The position numbers and the translations under genes were made by a program. A DNA stretch of 64,000 bases from Paracoccaceae bacterium (GTDB lineage Bacteria; Pseudomonadota; Alphaproteobacteria; Rhodobacterales; Rhodobacteraceae), in assembly GCA_902543185.1 (NCBI GenBank), contig CACBXB010000001.1, forward strand, positions 168,501-232,500. The letters run 5' to 3'. Below are positions 19,002 through 28,584 of the stretch, one piece after another; the first letter of the stretch is position 1, and each line of letters begins with the position of its first letter. Below the pieces are notes generated by a model. It did not search any database, was not told the origin of the DNA, and saw only the letters and a program-made list of their open reading frames with translations.

Positions 19002-19856
19002 TCAATAACCTTGATCCAAGAGACTTTCTAAGCCTACTTTGTAATCTGGGTAATTTAAATCAACGCCAAGCTCAGATTTAATCAATTGATTAGATACTCT
19101 TTTATTTTCAGAGTAAAAACTCCTAGCCATTTCCGAAAGATCAGCGTCTTCAAACCGAACTGTTGGTGGCTGATCAACACTTAAAAGCTTTGCTGCATAT
19201 GAAAGTACGTCTTGTGGTGGCGCTGGATTATCATCGCAGAGGTTATAGATCGAATATGGTTTCGGTTGTGAAATTGAAGCTAGAAGTGTCTGTACAATAT
19301 CGAGAATATGCATTCTGCTGAAGACCTGGCCAGCTTTGATGATCTTTACGGCTTTGCCTTGCAGAACTTTTTGAAATGGACTTCGATTTGGTCCGTAAAT
19401 GCCTCCCAATCTAAATATGTGAGAAGGCAAAAAATTATATTTGAGCCATTTTTTCTCGGCGTTTACTCTTGCAATTCCTCGGCTTGTTGAGGGTTTCAGA
19501 GGTGAGCTTTCATTAACCCATTCACCTTTGGTATCACCATAAACACCGATTGTGGATAAATACCCGGCCCATTCAATTTGGCTTGAATTTTCTTTTAGAT
19601 CTTCTCCATACATTTGAATAACAGGATCATTTCCGTTTTTAGGTGCCACAGAACTAAGTACTAGTGCCGTCTCCTTTATTACGGATCTTAATTCATCGCT
19701 TCCCCACAAAATTGGGATAGCGCCTGACTTTTCAATATCAGAAAAGTTATCTTTTGATCGTGACGTACCAAATACTCTCCAACCTTTGTCATTTAGATGT
19801 GGCGTTAGAGCTTGGGCCGTATATCCGTGACCAAAAGATAAAAACGTTAGGTCCAT
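19002..19856 (-). CDS. NAD-dependent epimerase-like SDR (YeeZ-type)
   Basis: A 284 aa extended-SDR-like protein. The dinucleotide loop is GHGYTAQAL near residue 9 rather than the standard GxxGxxG, followed by VFGTSRS. WAGYLSTIGVYGDTKGEWVNE and FRLGGIYGPNRSPF resemble the NAD(P)-epimerase core (YeeZ group). The canonical YxxxK pair is not clear: the motif reads STIGVYGD and then RVNAEKKW. Function unknown; sugar-nucleotide epimerase or reductase is possible. It starts 190 bases from the divergent thiolase. Confidence 0.78.
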   Translation of the reverse strand: MDLTFLSFGHGYTAQALTPHLNDKGWRVFGTSRSKDNFSDIEKSGAIPILWGSDELRSVIKETALVLSSVAPKNGNDPVIQMYGEDLKENSSQIEWAGYLSTIGVYGDTKGEWVNESSPLKPSTSRGIARVNAEKKWLKYNFLPSHIFRLGGIYGPNRSPFQKVLQGKAVKIIKAGQVFSRMHILDIVQTLLASISQPKPYSIYNLCDDNPAPPQDVLSYAAKLLSVDQPPTVRFEDADLSEMARSFYSENKRVSNQLIKSELGVDLNYPDYKVGLESLLDQGY

Positions 19857-20046
19857 TCGTACTTCTTTCTCAAATTACAATGGTGAAACATTGAATGCTT
19901 TATTAATACAATATAAAATCAAAAGAATAGGTGTAATTTAACATTAAAGTCGATCAGGGGATTTGATAGATTTAACAATTACTTTCATAACTGGTTATTG
20001 TGTAACTAAATAGGCTAACAAACTAATTTTAACAAAGGGACCAAAG

Positions 20047-21222
20047 ATGCAAGATATTGTCATTCTAGATGGAGCCAGGACGCCAATTGGAACATTTGGA
20101 GGGTCTTTGGCTAATACTGCGCCAATAGATTTAGCTTCTTCTGTAACAAAAGTTGCTATGGAGCGTTCGGGTGTGGATGCTCAACAGATCGGGCATGTTG
20201 CGTTTGGTCACGTTATAAACACAGAGCCTCGGGATATGTATCTTAGCCGCGTGGCGGCATTGGATGCGGGGATATCTGAAGAAACCCCTGCAATGAATGT
20301 TAATCGTTTATGTGGTTCAGGAGTTCAAGCTATTGTTTCTGTCATACAGTCTATTGCATTAGGCGATGCGGATTTTGGAGTAGCGGGAGGCTCTGAGAAT
20401 ATGAGCCGATCTCCTTATTCGGTGCAAGGTCAGAGATGGGGAGCAAAAATGGGTGATGTTAAAACACTAGACATGATGCTCGGTGCATTGAATTGTCCTT
20501 TTGGTACTGGTCATATGGGTGTAACAGCCGAGAATGTTGCACGCGAGCAAAATGTTTCCCGGCATGAGCAGGATACGTTTGCTTTAGAAAGTCAAAAAAG
20601 AGCCGCATCGGCCCAATTAAATAATTTGTTTGATAGCCAAATTAATCCAATAGAAATAAAAGTGAAAAGGGACTTTGTCCCATTCGAAAAGGATGAGCAC
20701 CCCAAAGCAACAACTTTAGACGATTTAGCTTCCTTGCGTCCAGTTTTTGAGAAGGACGGTACAGTAACAGCTGGAAATGCATCTGGAATAAATGATGGTG
20801 CTGCTGCAATAGTTTTGGCATCTGCAGAATCTGTTGAAAAATATGGTTTAAAACCCAAGGCTAGGATTTTAGGTTATGGACATGCTGGTGTTAGACCCGA
20901 GGTTATGGGTGTCGGGCCAATTCCCGCAGTGCAAAACTTATTGAAAAAAACTGGTCTCGTTGTATCGGATTTTGATGTTATCGAAAGTAATGAAGCTTTT
21001 GCGGCGCAAGCAATTGCGGTTAATCGGGGGCTCGATTTAGACCCTGCTATTGTGAACCCGAACGGTGGAGCGATCGCATTAGGTCACCCAGTTGGTGCTA
21101 CAGGAGCAATAATTACGCTGAAGGCTCTATATCAGCTCAAAAATATAAATGGAAAACGAGCTTTGATTACGATGTGTATTGGAGGTGGGCAGGGAATTGC
21201 TCTAGCTATAGAAGGAATTTAA
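20047..21222 (+). CDS. Acetyl-CoA acetyltransferase (beta-ketothiolase, BktB/PhaA type)
   Basis: A thiolase of 391 aa with all catalytic residues: nucleophile Cys89 in NRLCGSGVQA, His347 in GHPVGATGA and Cys377 in CIGGGQG. It may condense two acetyl-CoA to acetoacetyl-CoA or cleave 3-ketoacyl-CoA; RTPIGTFGGSL at the N-terminus and general sequence resemble the BktB group. No phaB, phaC or CoA-transferase gene is nearby, so a polyhydroxyalkanoate role cannot be claimed. GGGA at 20037-20040 may be a weak Shine-Dalgarno. Confidence 0.93.
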   Translation: MQDIVILDGARTPIGTFGGSLANTAPIDLASSVTKVAMERSGVDAQQIGHVAFGHVINTEPRDMYLSRVAALDAGISEETPAMNVNRLCGSGVQAIVSVIQSIALGDADFGVAGGSENMSRSPYSVQGQRWGAKMGDVKTLDMMLGALNCPFGTGHMGVTAENVAREQNVSRHEQDTFALESQKRAASAQLNNLFDSQINPIEIKVKRDFVPFEKDEHPKATTLDDLASLRPVFEKDGTVTAGNASGINDGAAAIVLASAESVEKYGLKPKARILGYGHAGVRPEVMGVGPIPAVQNLLKKTGLVVSDFDVIESNEAFAAQAIAVNRGLDLDPAIVNPNGGAIALGHPVGATGAIITLKALYQLKNINGKRALITMCIGGGQGIALAIEGI

Positions 21223-21238
21223 ATTCAAAAATTTATTG

Positions 21239-22369
21239 TTAACCCTTCATTTGCTCCCAAAATGATTTAACCGAAGAAAAAAAGTTATTTGTCTCTGGGT
21301 TGTTATCTTCGGAAAGATCTTCAAACTCTTTTATGAGTTCCTTTTGGCGCGATGTTAAATTCACGGGAGTTTCCACTGCGAGCTCAATAAACATGTCTCC
21401 GTATTGATTTGATTTGATTGCGGGCATGCCTTTTGATCGCAATCTCATTTGTCTTCCAGATTGGCTACCCGATGGTACTTTAACTCTACTTCTGCCGCCG
21501 TCTAAAGTAGGTACCTCTATATCTCCTCCAAGTGCTGCACGTGCCATGGAAACGGGTACTCGGCAAAATAAGTTATGACCATCGCGTTCAAAAATTTTAT
21601 GTTGTGAAACATCAATAAAAATGTAGAGGTCTCCTTGAGTTCCTCCACGTGCTCCAACTTCGCCTTCACCAGAAAGTCTGATCCTAGTTCCCGTTTCTAC
21701 TCCAGCAGGAATATTTACAGATAGTGCTCGATCTTTCTTGGTCCGGCCTTGCCCGCCGCATGATCTACATGGGTTTTTTATAACTTGTCCTAGACCAGAA
21801 CAAGATGGGCAAGATCGCTCGACAGTAAAAAAACCTTGAGAGGCTCGCACTTTTCCCATACCGGAACATGTAGGACAAGTAGTAGGTTCTGTACCACTTT
21901 CTGCCCCTGTTCCGTTGCACGACGTGCATTGAACCGTCGAGGGAACATTTATTGTTTTTTGTAAGCCTGAATAGGCTTCTTCTAGTGTTACTCTTAGGTT
22001 ATATCTGAGATCAGAACCTCGTGTGGAACGGCTTTGGCTACCTCTGCCTCCCATCATATCCCCAAATAGGTCATCAAAAACATCAGAAAATGCACTAGAA
22101 AAGTCTCCGCCGCCGAAGCCGCTCCCTCCTCCTCCCATGCCGCCTTCAAAAGCAGCGTGGCCATATCTATCGTATGCCGTTTTTTTTTCTCCATCTTTTA
22201 AAATGTCGTAAGCTTCGTTAGCCTCTTTGAACTGAGCTTCGGCGTTTGGATTGTCTGAATTGCGGTCTGGATGGAGTTGTTTAGCCTTAGTTCGAAACGC
22301 TTTCTTGATTTCTTCGGGCGATGCGCCCTTACTTATGCCTAACACTTCATAATAATCGCGTTTTGACAT
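21239..22369 (-). CDS. dnaJ: Chaperone protein DnaJ
   Basis: The Hsp40 partner that delivers substrates to DnaK and stimulates its ATPase. The 376 aa protein has a J domain with HPD at residues 33-35, a Gly/Phe-rich stretch (about 74-110), four CxxCxGxG zinc-finger repeats ([32 protein letters not shown]) and C-terminal substrate domains. Downstream of dnaK by 71 bases, with a strong hairpin between them. grpE and hrcA are not in the window. Confidence 0.98.
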   Translation of the reverse strand: MSKRDYYEVLGISKGASPEEIKKAFRTKAKQLHPDRNSDNPNAEAQFKEANEAYDILKDGEKKTAYDRYGHAAFEGGMGGGGSGFGGGDFSSAFSDVFDDLFGDMMGGRGSQSRSTRGSDLRYNLRVTLEEAYSGLQKTINVPSTVQCTSCNGTGAESGTEPTTCPTCSGMGKVRASQGFFTVERSCPSCSGLGQVIKNPCRSCGGQGRTKKDRALSVNIPAGVETGTRIRLSGEGEVGARGGTQGDLYIFIDVSQHKIFERDGHNLFCRVPVSMARAALGGDIEVPTLDGGRSRVKVPSGSQSGRQMRLRSKGMPAIKSNQYGDMFIELAVETPVNLTSRQKELIKEFEDLSEDNNPETNNFFSSVKSFWEQMKG

Positions 22370-22393
22370 AGTCGGTGTACCTCTTATAAAATA

Positions 22394-22424
22394 TTAACCA
22401 ACCTGAATAGCGCAGGTTGGTTAA
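22394..22424 (-). terminator. Intergenic stem-loop between dnaK and dnaJ
   Basis: A perfect 12-bp inverted repeat TTAACCAACCTG/CAGGTTGGTTAA with a 7-nt loop lies between dnaK and dnaJ. On the minus strand it is followed by ATATTTTATAAG, a broken U-run, so it could act as a partial terminator or as a 3' stabiliser that makes dnaK RNA more abundant than dnaJ. Confidence 0.7.
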
Positions 22425-22440
22425 TTCGCTTAAAAACTGA

Positions 22441-24360
22441 TTAATTTTTTTCGTCGCCAATATCTTCGAAATCAGCATCAAGAATATCATCGTCAGCATT
22501 TGCCGCTGCGTTATCACTGGCATCAAAAGGCGCGGCGTCTTCTTCGTTTTCTTGGTTCGACTTGTAGATAGCTTCCCCTAATTTCATAGCAGCATCAGTG
22601 ACGTTCTGAATACCAGATTTAATTTTTCCAGCATTTTCTGTTTCAAGGTCATCTTTAAGAGCAGAAATTGCTAGTTCAATCGCCTCGATCGTTGTTGGGT
22701 CCACCTTGTCGGAGTGATCTTCCATCGATTTTTCAGTTGAGTGTATCAAGCTTTCTGCCTGGTTCTTGGCTTCTATGAGCTCGCGGCGCTCCTTATCTGA
22801 TTCTGCATTTTCTTCTGCATCTTTTACCATTTGCTCAATATCTTCATCAGATAGGCCACCTGAGGCTTGAATAGTAATTTTCTGCTCTTTACCAGTTCCT
22901 TTGTCTTTTGCAGAAACGGAAACAATTCCGTTTGCATCTATATCAAAGGTGACTTCGATTTGAGGCATGCCGCGCGGTGCTGGAGCAATTTCTTCTAAGT
23001 TAAACTGTCCAAGTATTTTATTATCAGCGGCAAGCTCGCGTTCGCCTTGGAATACGCGAATTGTAACTGCATTTTGGTTATCTTCAGCAGTTGAAAACAC
23101 TTGCGATTTTTTAGTTGGAATAGTTGTATTTCTTTCGATTAGTCTCGTGAAAACACCCCCCAGTGTTTCAATTCCAAGAGATAGCGGGGTCACGTCAAGT
23201 AATACAACGTCTTTTACATCTCCTTGAAGAACACCGGCTTGAATAGCGGCACCCATCGCAACTACTTCGTCTGGGTTTACGCCTTTATGAGGCTCTTTAC
23301 CAAAGAATTTCGTGACTTCTTCAACTACTTTTGGCATCCTTGTCATTCCGCCAACTAAAACGATCTCATCAATATCATCGGTAGAAAGGCCTGCATCCTT
23401 AATTGCCGCTTGGCATGGCTTAATAGAACCTTTTATTAGGTCACCCACCAGTGACTCAAGTTTAGCACGGGTCAATTTCATTACCATATGAAGAGGTTGA
23501 CCTGTTTTGCCATCCATAGAAATAAAAGGCTGATTTATCTCTGTTTGGTTAGCTGATGACAACTCTATCTTTGCTTTTTCAGCCGCTTCTTTCAAACGTT
23601 GCAGCGCCATTTTATCCGCAGTCAAATCAACGCTGTTTTCCTTTTTAAATTCGTCAGCTAGATAATTTACGACCCGCATATCAAAATCTTCGCCACCTAA
23701 AAAGGTATCTCCATTAGTAGATTTGACCTCAAACAGCCCATCATCTATTTCCAAAATAGTCACGTCAAACGTCCCACCGCCTAAGTCATACACAGCGATA
23801 GTTTTTGTTTCTTTTTTATCTAAGCCATATGCTAATGCAGCAGCTGTAGGTTCATTAATAATTCTAAGAACATCTAAACCTGCAATTTTTCCAGCATCTT
23901 TTGTTGCCTGCCTCTGAGCATCATTAAAATAAGCGGGCACGGTTATTACTGCCTCAGTCACATCCTCTCCGAGATAGCCCTCAGCGGTTTCTTTCATTTT
24001 TTGTAATGTGAAAGCGGATATCTGCGATGGGCTATATTTTTCATCTTTCGCTTCGACCCAAGCATCACCATTTCCACCATCTATAACTGAGAATGGAAGA
24101 TTTTTTTTGTCTTTCGCTAGGTCAGCGTCATCTATCCTACGTCCAATCAAACGTTTGGCACCGAAAACAGTATTGCTAGGGTTTGTTACAGCTTGCCTTT
24201 TGGCAGGTTGACCAACGAGACGCTCATCGTCAGTGAAACCAACAATAGAAGGAGTGGTTCTAGCCCCTTCTGCGTTTTCGATTACTCTTGGTTGGGATCC
24301 GTCCATTATAGCTACGCAGCTATTTGTGGTGCCTAAATCGATACCAATAACCTTACCCAT
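22441..24360 (-). CDS. dnaK: Chaperone protein DnaK (Hsp70)
   Basis: The 639 aa Hsp70 chaperone. The ATPase domain contains [12 protein letters not shown] at 4-15, [14 protein letters not shown] and [10 protein letters not shown]; the peptide-binding domain starts around residue 390 ([13 protein letters not shown]), and the tail is acidic and ends near EDIGDEKN. It is the first gene of dnaK-dnaJ. The roughly 100-base leader is preceded by an RpoH-like promoter at 24466-24494, as expected for heat-shock control. Confidence 0.99.
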   Translation of the reverse strand: MGKVIGIDLGTTNSCVAIMDGSQPRVIENAEGARTTPSIVGFTDDERLVGQPAKRQAVTNPSNTVFGAKRLIGRRIDDADLAKDKKNLPFSVIDGGNGDAWVEAKDEKYSPSQISAFTLQKMKETAEGYLGEDVTEAVITVPAYFNDAQRQATKDAGKIAGLDVLRIINEPTAAALAYGLDKKETKTIAVYDLGGGTFDVTILEIDDGLFEVKSTNGDTFLGGEDFDMRVVNYLADEFKKENSVDLTADKMALQRLKEAAEKAKIELSSANQTEINQPFISMDGKTGQPLHMVMKLTRAKLESLVGDLIKGSIKPCQAAIKDAGLSTDDIDEIVLVGGMTRMPKVVEEVTKFFGKEPHKGVNPDEVVAMGAAIQAGVLQGDVKDVVLLDVTPLSLGIETLGGVFTRLIERNTTIPTKKSQVFSTAEDNQNAVTIRVFQGERELAADNKILGQFNLEEIAPAPRGMPQIEVTFDIDANGIVSVSAKDKGTGKEQKITIQASGGLSDEDIEQMVKDAEENAESDKERRELIEAKNQAESLIHSTEKSMEDHSDKVDPTTIEAIELAISALKDDLETENAGKIKSGIQNVTDAAMKLGEAIYKSNQENEEDAAPFDASDNAAANADDDILDADFEDIGDEKN

Positions 24361-24465
24361 TTTTATATTCCTTTTGCTTTCATGCTCATTAATAATATAG
24401 TATGTTCCCCTCGATCGTCTTACTTGGTAAAAGTAGGGTTCAAACCATAGACTCTGACAGGCGGT

Positions 24466-24494
24466 ATATAGGGAGGCTTAAAGCGACCTGCAAG
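24466..24494 (-). promoter_or_regulatory. Putative heat-shock (RpoH-type) promoter of dnaK
   Basis: On the minus strand, CTTGCA (24494-24489), 17 bases, then CTATAT (24471-24466), about 106 bases upstream of the dnaK start. CTTG with a C-rich/TATA -10 is the alphaproteobacterial RpoH pattern. Read by eye only. Confidence 0.5.
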
Positions 24495-24633
24495 CTTACA
24501 TAAGAATTTTTTTTATAATATGTCATAAAAACTGTCTAAGTTTAAAAAATTTGAGATTTAATTATCCAGTTATCAAAGAAAATTATCGTGTCCTATAAAG
24601 TTATAAAAAAATTAGAGCGACCAGATTTATCCT

Positions 24634-25425
24634 ATGAATTACACTAAAATCTGTGAAATCTTTAGATCTCTAGCGCTCACCAGTGGTGAAGTGATTATGG
24701 ATGTATATAATAATAATAAGCTCGAAGTATTAATTAAATCTGATGATAGTCCAGTTACTATAGCTGATAAAAAAGCAGATGAAATTATATCAAAGGGTCT
24801 TAAAAAATATTTCCCCGAAATACCAGTCATTACTGAAGAACAAGTCAAATCTCATGACTTGAATGCCTCAATATTTTTTATAGTTGATCCTCTAGATGGG
24901 ACTAAAGAATTTATTAAGCGTAGAGGAGACTTTACAGTAAATATCGCCTTAGTGGTTAATGGAGAGCCAACAAGAGGTATTGTTTATGCGCCAGCACGTC
25001 AAAGATTATTTTATACGGATGCAAATGGCGAAGCAGTTGAGGAAATGGCGTATTTTAGTGTTTCTAAATTGGGCTCAATAAAAAAGATTAAAACTGCATC
25101 TTCTGATAATACAGCTTTAAAAGTTGTGGCTTCCAAGTCTCACCGTGATAAAAAAACTGATGAATATATATCAAAATATCAGTGTAAAGAGCTAGTTAGT
25201 GCTGGATCTTCTCTAAAGTTTTGCTTAATAGCTGCAGGCGAAGCAGATCTTTATCCACGTTTTGGGCCAACTATGGAATGGGATACAGCAGCAGGGCACG
25301 CGGTCTTATCTGCGGCTGGCGGTAGTGTTTTTCAAGCAGAAGATAAGCGACCTTTGAAGTACGGAAAACAAAATTATAAAAATCCATTTTTCATAGCAGC
25401 ATCAAAAAACGTAATATTGAAATAG
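24634..25425 (+). CDS. cysQ: 3'(2'),5'-bisphosphate nucleotidase
   Basis: CysQ hydrolyses PAP, the by-product of sulfate activation, to AMP and phosphate; some relatives act on inositol phosphates. The 263 aa Li+-sensitive phosphatase has Glu68-Glu69 in TEEQ, the metal site DPLDGTKEF (Asp85, Asp88) and Asp217 in WDTAAGHAVL. It is divergent from dnaK with 273 bases between starts. No sulfate assimilation genes are adjacent. Confidence 0.92.
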   Translation: MNYTKICEIFRSLALTSGEVIMDVYNNNKLEVLIKSDDSPVTIADKKADEIISKGLKKYFPEIPVITEEQVKSHDLNASIFFIVDPLDGTKEFIKRRGDFTVNIALVVNGEPTRGIVYAPARQRLFYTDANGEAVEEMAYFSVSKLGSIKKIKTASSDNTALKVVASKSHRDKKTDEYISKYQCKELVSAGSSLKFCLIAAGEADLYPRFGPTMEWDTAAGHAVLSAAGGSVFQAEDKRPLKYGKQNYKNPFFIAASKNVILK

Positions 25426-25456
25426 GCTTTTTAATAAGTAGATTATTTGTTTAATT

Positions 25457-25921
25457 TTAAGCGGCTTGCACGTTAGCTGGTTCTGTCAAAATCGTGTAAA
25501 GGGTTGTTGGGTCAGGATTGGAACGTAATTTGGCTACAATGGATTGTTCTCGGAGCGTGCGCGATACCAGCGCTAAAGCTTTTAGATGCTCTACGCCCGC
25601 AGATTTTGGAGCAAATAGACTGAAGATAATATCTACCGGTTGCCTATCAATAGCCTCAAATTCTACAGGACTTTCTAAAAGTATAAAAGCTCCCACCACG
25701 TGCCCCAAATTTTCCAAACGGGCATGAGGTAGTGCAACTCCACCCCCAACACCAGTTGGTCCGAGGGATTCTCTTTCAATCAATGCCTCAACAGTATTTG
25801 AATAATCGGCATTATAACAAGTTTCAGCAATTCCTGCTAAGTCGTGTAACAACCTTTTTTTACTCGAAACAGACGAAAAAATACGAATCGCTTCTGGTTT
25901 TAACAGATTTGAAAATTCCAT
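25457..25921 (-). CDS. ptsN: Nitrogen-regulatory PTS protein EIIA(Ntr)
   Basis: A cytoplasmic regulatory phosphoprotein of the nitrogen-related PTS; it controls targets such as K+ transport by its phosphorylation state. The 154 aa protein has the phospho-acceptor His66 in GVALPHARLEN and ESLGPTGVGGG before it. It follows hpf by 40 bases, probably in one operon, which is the usual hpf-ptsN pairing. ptsP and ptsO are not in the window. Confidence 0.94.
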   Translation of the reverse strand: MEFSNLLKPEAIRIFSSVSSKKRLLHDLAGIAETCYNADYSNTVEALIERESLGPTGVGGGVALPHARLENLGHVVGAFILLESPVEFEAIDRQPVDIIFSLFAPKSAGVEHLKALALVSRTLREQSIVAKLRSNPDPTTLYTILTEPANVQAA

Positions 25922-25961
25922 TTTAAAATAGCTCTTTTAGACACCCTTTAAAGCGTTTATC

Positions 25962-26525
25962 TCAACTTGGTTGAACCCAGCCTATATTCCCATCTTTACG
26001 CCGAAATAATATATTTACGCCTTTTTTTTCTTCATTTTTAAACAAAATAAAGGGCAGTTTAGACTTTTCTAATTCTTCAGCTGCCTCTTTTGCAGAAAAA
26101 ACAGGAAAAATTTTGTTTGTCTCTGCAATTATTATAGGTTCTGAAAGTGTAGCCGAATCTTTTTGACCCTCTTTTAATTTGCCCGTATACGATGCGGGGT
26201 CAATAAATTCAACAGATTGATTTCGATCTTTGTGATGCCCTTTAAGTTTTCTTTTATATCGGCGTAGTTGTTTCTCTACTTTTGCAGCACATGCATCAAA
26301 AGCTGCATAGATTTCCGCCTTTGAAGCTTTTGCTTGTGCAGTCAGCCCAGTTGATAAGTGAACTACTGCATCGCAAACAAACTCGCGACCACTTTTTGAA
26401 AAAATAATTTGCGCGTCTGTTGGACGCTCAGCATATTTAGTAATAGCGACATTTAGCTCTCCCTTAACATGCGTTTGAAGAGCATCGCCAACATCGATAT
26501 GAATTCCTGAGATTTGGTATTGCAT
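25962..26525 (-). CDS. hpf: Ribosome hibernation promoting factor, long form
   Basis: HPF binds the 30S decoding site in stationary phase and, in its long form, dimerises ribosomes into 100S particles. The 187 aa protein has the beta-alpha N-terminal domain (1-105, ISGIHIDVGDAL and a basic KQLRRYKRKLKGHHK stretch at its end), a linker, and the C-terminal dimerisation domain (about 128-187, KIFPVFSAKEAAEE). It is upstream of ptsN. Confidence 0.93.
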   Translation of the reverse strand: MQYQISGIHIDVGDALQTHVKGELNVAITKYAERPTDAQIIFSKSGREFVCDAVVHLSTGLTAQAKASKAEIYAAFDACAAKVEKQLRRYKRKLKGHHKDRNQSVEFIDPASYTGKLKEGQKDSATLSEPIIIAETNKIFPVFSAKEAAEELEKSKLPFILFKNEEKKGVNILFRRKDGNIGWVQPS

Positions 26526-26723
26526 ATAAGTATCCTTGCATCGGCCATTTTAGGCGAAGTTTATTTAGACTGCAATTAAAGGCATATAGTTCTCAACTTT
26601 TGAGGTTTGTATTTTAAATTTTTTACTTAGGTAAAAATCTTTATACCTTAATTGCCTTGTAATTTTATTGAAGAACTTTGCAGCAATTATGTCAATGAAA
26701 ATGAGCTAAAAAGTTTATATTGA

Positions 26724-27476
26724 CTATTGGATATTAAAGTCTTTTCCTAGATATACTCGTCGCACATTGTCATTATTTATAACATCCTCAGGTATTCCAG
26801 AAACAATTACCCGGCCATCATGTAAAATATATGCTCTATCTACAATTTTAAGTGTATCTCGCACATTATGATCAGTTATGAGAACGCCTATACCTTGACT
26901 TTTCAATTCTGCAACAAGACTACGCACATCATTTATGGATATAGGATCAACTCCGGCGAAAGGTTCGTCTAGGAGTATATATTTTGGGTCTGTAGCTAAG
27001 GCTCGTGCAATTTCTACTCGACGACGTTCTCCGCCCGATAAAGCAAGCGCAGGAGTTCGTCTTAAATGTCCTATGCGAAAATCTGACAATAGTTTTTCTA
27101 ATTTTGCTTGCCGCTCTGATTTTACAGGTGTTGAGATATCAAGTATTGATTTTATATTATCCTCAACATTTAAACCTCGAAAAATAGATGTTTCTTGTGG
27201 CAAATAAGCCAAACCCATCCTAGCTCGGCGATACATGGGCATAGTAGTAATGTCTAAGCCATCTATTTTTACCTGCCCCCCATCTGATGAAGTTAATCCG
27301 GCTATGGAGTAAAATGTCGTTGTTTTCCCAGAACCATTTGGCCCTAGTAATGCCACTACCTCACCCCTCCTAAGCTCGAGAGATATATCATGTATAACTG
27401 TACGCTTTTTATAGCTTTTTCTCAGTCCTGTAACAAATAGCCCTGTTTCTGACTTTAATACTTTGAAAGAAGACAT
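26724..27476 (-). CDS. lptB: LPS export ABC transporter ATP-binding protein
   Basis: LptB is the ATPase of the LptB2FG complex that extracts lipopolysaccharide from the inner membrane. The 250 aa protein has Walker A GPNGSGKT (45-52), the Q-loop YLPQE, signature LSGGERRR and Walker B ILLDEPFAGVDP, then ITDHNVRDTL. Its start abuts the lptA stop codon without a gap. The 198 bases that follow, where many Proteobacteria carry rpoN, contain no gene here; only short AT-rich inverted repeats are visible. Confidence 0.97.
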   Translation of the reverse strand: MSSFKVLKSETGLFVTGLRKSYKKRTVIHDISLELRRGEVVALLGPNGSGKTTTFYSIAGLTSSDGGQVKIDGLDITTMPMYRRARMGLAYLPQETSIFRGLNVEDNIKSILDISTPVKSERQAKLEKLLSDFRIGHLRRTPALALSGGERRRVEIARALATDPKYILLDEPFAGVDPISINDVRSLVAELKSQGIGVLITDHNVRDTLKIVDRAYILHDGRVIVSGIPEDVINNDNVRRVYLGKDFNIQ

Positions 27477-27956
27477 TTAATTAGCACTTGGAGATATGAT
27501 TGTTTTAACGCTACCCAGCATTTGAGTTAGACCTGTTTTCGTATTTATTAAGATTTGATCCGCGATAATACTACTGGAGCCTTGAAATAATTGAGCATTT
27601 CCACTCAAAGAAATAGTGTCCTCTGAAAAAGAATAAATAGCATTTTCTGCTTTAGCTATGTCTTCCCCGCTTTTAAACACCACATTAATTTCAGCAAAAA
27701 TTTTTTCTAATTTGTTATCAGTTTTTGAGTAAATAACCTTAACATGTTCTGCGCTTAGTATCGATTTCCCTTGAATTATTTCTACTTCATCAAATAATTC
27801 AGCAATATTATCCTTTTGATTGAAAATCAAACTATCGGAAGTGAACTGAATGGGTTTGTTTCGATCTGAAGTTATTGAACCAAAACCAGCATTCTCTGAA
27901 AATGCTGCGCTAACCAAAAACATGATTAGAAAAAAGGTCTTTACAAATTTTGACAC
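27477..27956 (-). CDS. lptA: LPS transport periplasmic protein LptA
   Basis: The periplasmic bridge protein (159 aa) that carries LPS from LptC to LptD. A signal peptide (about residues 1-20, FFLIMFLVSAAFS) precedes an OstA/LptA beta-jellyroll domain with IQFTSDSLIF and SAEHVKVIYS. The start is GTG, supported by AGGGA 8-12 bases upstream. It is 18 bases after lptC and directly abuts lptB, fitting the lptC-lptA-lptB operon. Confidence 0.88.
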   Translation of the reverse strand: MSKFVKTFFLIMFLVSAAFSENAGFGSITSDRNKPIQFTSDSLIFNQKDNIAELFDEVEIIQGKSILSAEHVKVIYSKTDNKLEKIFAEINVVFKSGEDIAKAENAIYSFSEDTISLSGNAQLFQGSSSIIADQILINTKTGLTQMLGSVKTIISPSAN

Positions 27957-27974
27957 AATAGAATTCCCTAAAAA

Positions 27975-28571
27975 TCAGTTGTTGTCGTATATCATTTTAA
28001 CACCTTTAGTAAAACTTATAACTAAGTCAGAGGAAACACTTTCTCTAAAAATATCAAGTTGCCCTGCATCAATCTTGGTGTTTGACAATGAACCGCTTAC
28101 TGGACCTGTTGCCCTTATTAAGGTCCTGTCAAGAGCAGTATACATTTCTTTTGAATTGAGACGTAATTTGTCGGCTGCTTTTAAGACTACATTCTCCTTA
28201 AACGTTAAACTTTTGTTACCTTTGCTAAATATAGCTTTTTTGGCAGATAATAATATATCAGAGCCCTCTTCAGTAGAAACTGTAAAGCTAACAGATTTAA
28301 TTAGTGCGTTATCTTTTTTATTTGTTAAGATTATTTGTTCGGCTGCGATTTGCATTACATCACCAGAATTGGTTATTGATGAATGCAACGGTTTGGTTAA
28401 GCCATCGTTTAATGACGTTACATTTATATCTTTGGCAAATGGAACTTCAGTGCTTAGTTCAATTTTTTTTGCTGACAAAAAGATTAAAACGATGGCAAAT
28501 ATGCCGGCGAAAAATAAAACTAGCTTCAAGTAAAAAATCGTATTTGAGTAACTGATTTGTATTGAAGGCAT
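27975..28571 (-). CDS. lptC: LPS export protein LptC
   Basis: LptC is the bitopic inner-membrane protein that receives LPS from LptB2FG and passes it to LptA. The 198 aa product has one N-terminal membrane segment (about 13-31, LKLVLFFAGIFAIVLIFL) and a periplasmic beta domain with repeated EKIILTN/KKAIFSKGNKSL-like strands. Sequence conservation in this family is low; identification leans on the membrane anchor and on its place between rnd and lptA. Confidence 0.83.
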   Translation of the reverse strand: MPSIQISYSNTIFYLKLVLFFAGIFAIVLIFLSAKKIELSTEVPFAKDINVTSLNDGLTKPLHSSITNSGDVMQIAAEQIILTNKKDNALIKSVSFTVSTEEGSDILLSAKKAIFSKGNKSLTFKENVVLKAADKLRLNSKEMYTALDRTLIRATGPVSGSLSNTKIDAGQLDIFRESVSSDLVISFTKGVKMIYDNN

Positions 28572-28584
28572 TTACAGGCTTACC

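Noticed and set aside
24361..24633. Small gene or RNA between dnaK and cysQ
   Set aside because: No frame with a good start, and no stable fold beyond the dnaK promoter and leader.
26592..26637. Terminator after lptB (CTCAA/TTGAG and TTTTTAC/GTAAAAA repeats)
   Set aside because: Stems of 5 and 7 AT-rich pairs without a good U-run on the minus strand; too weak to call.
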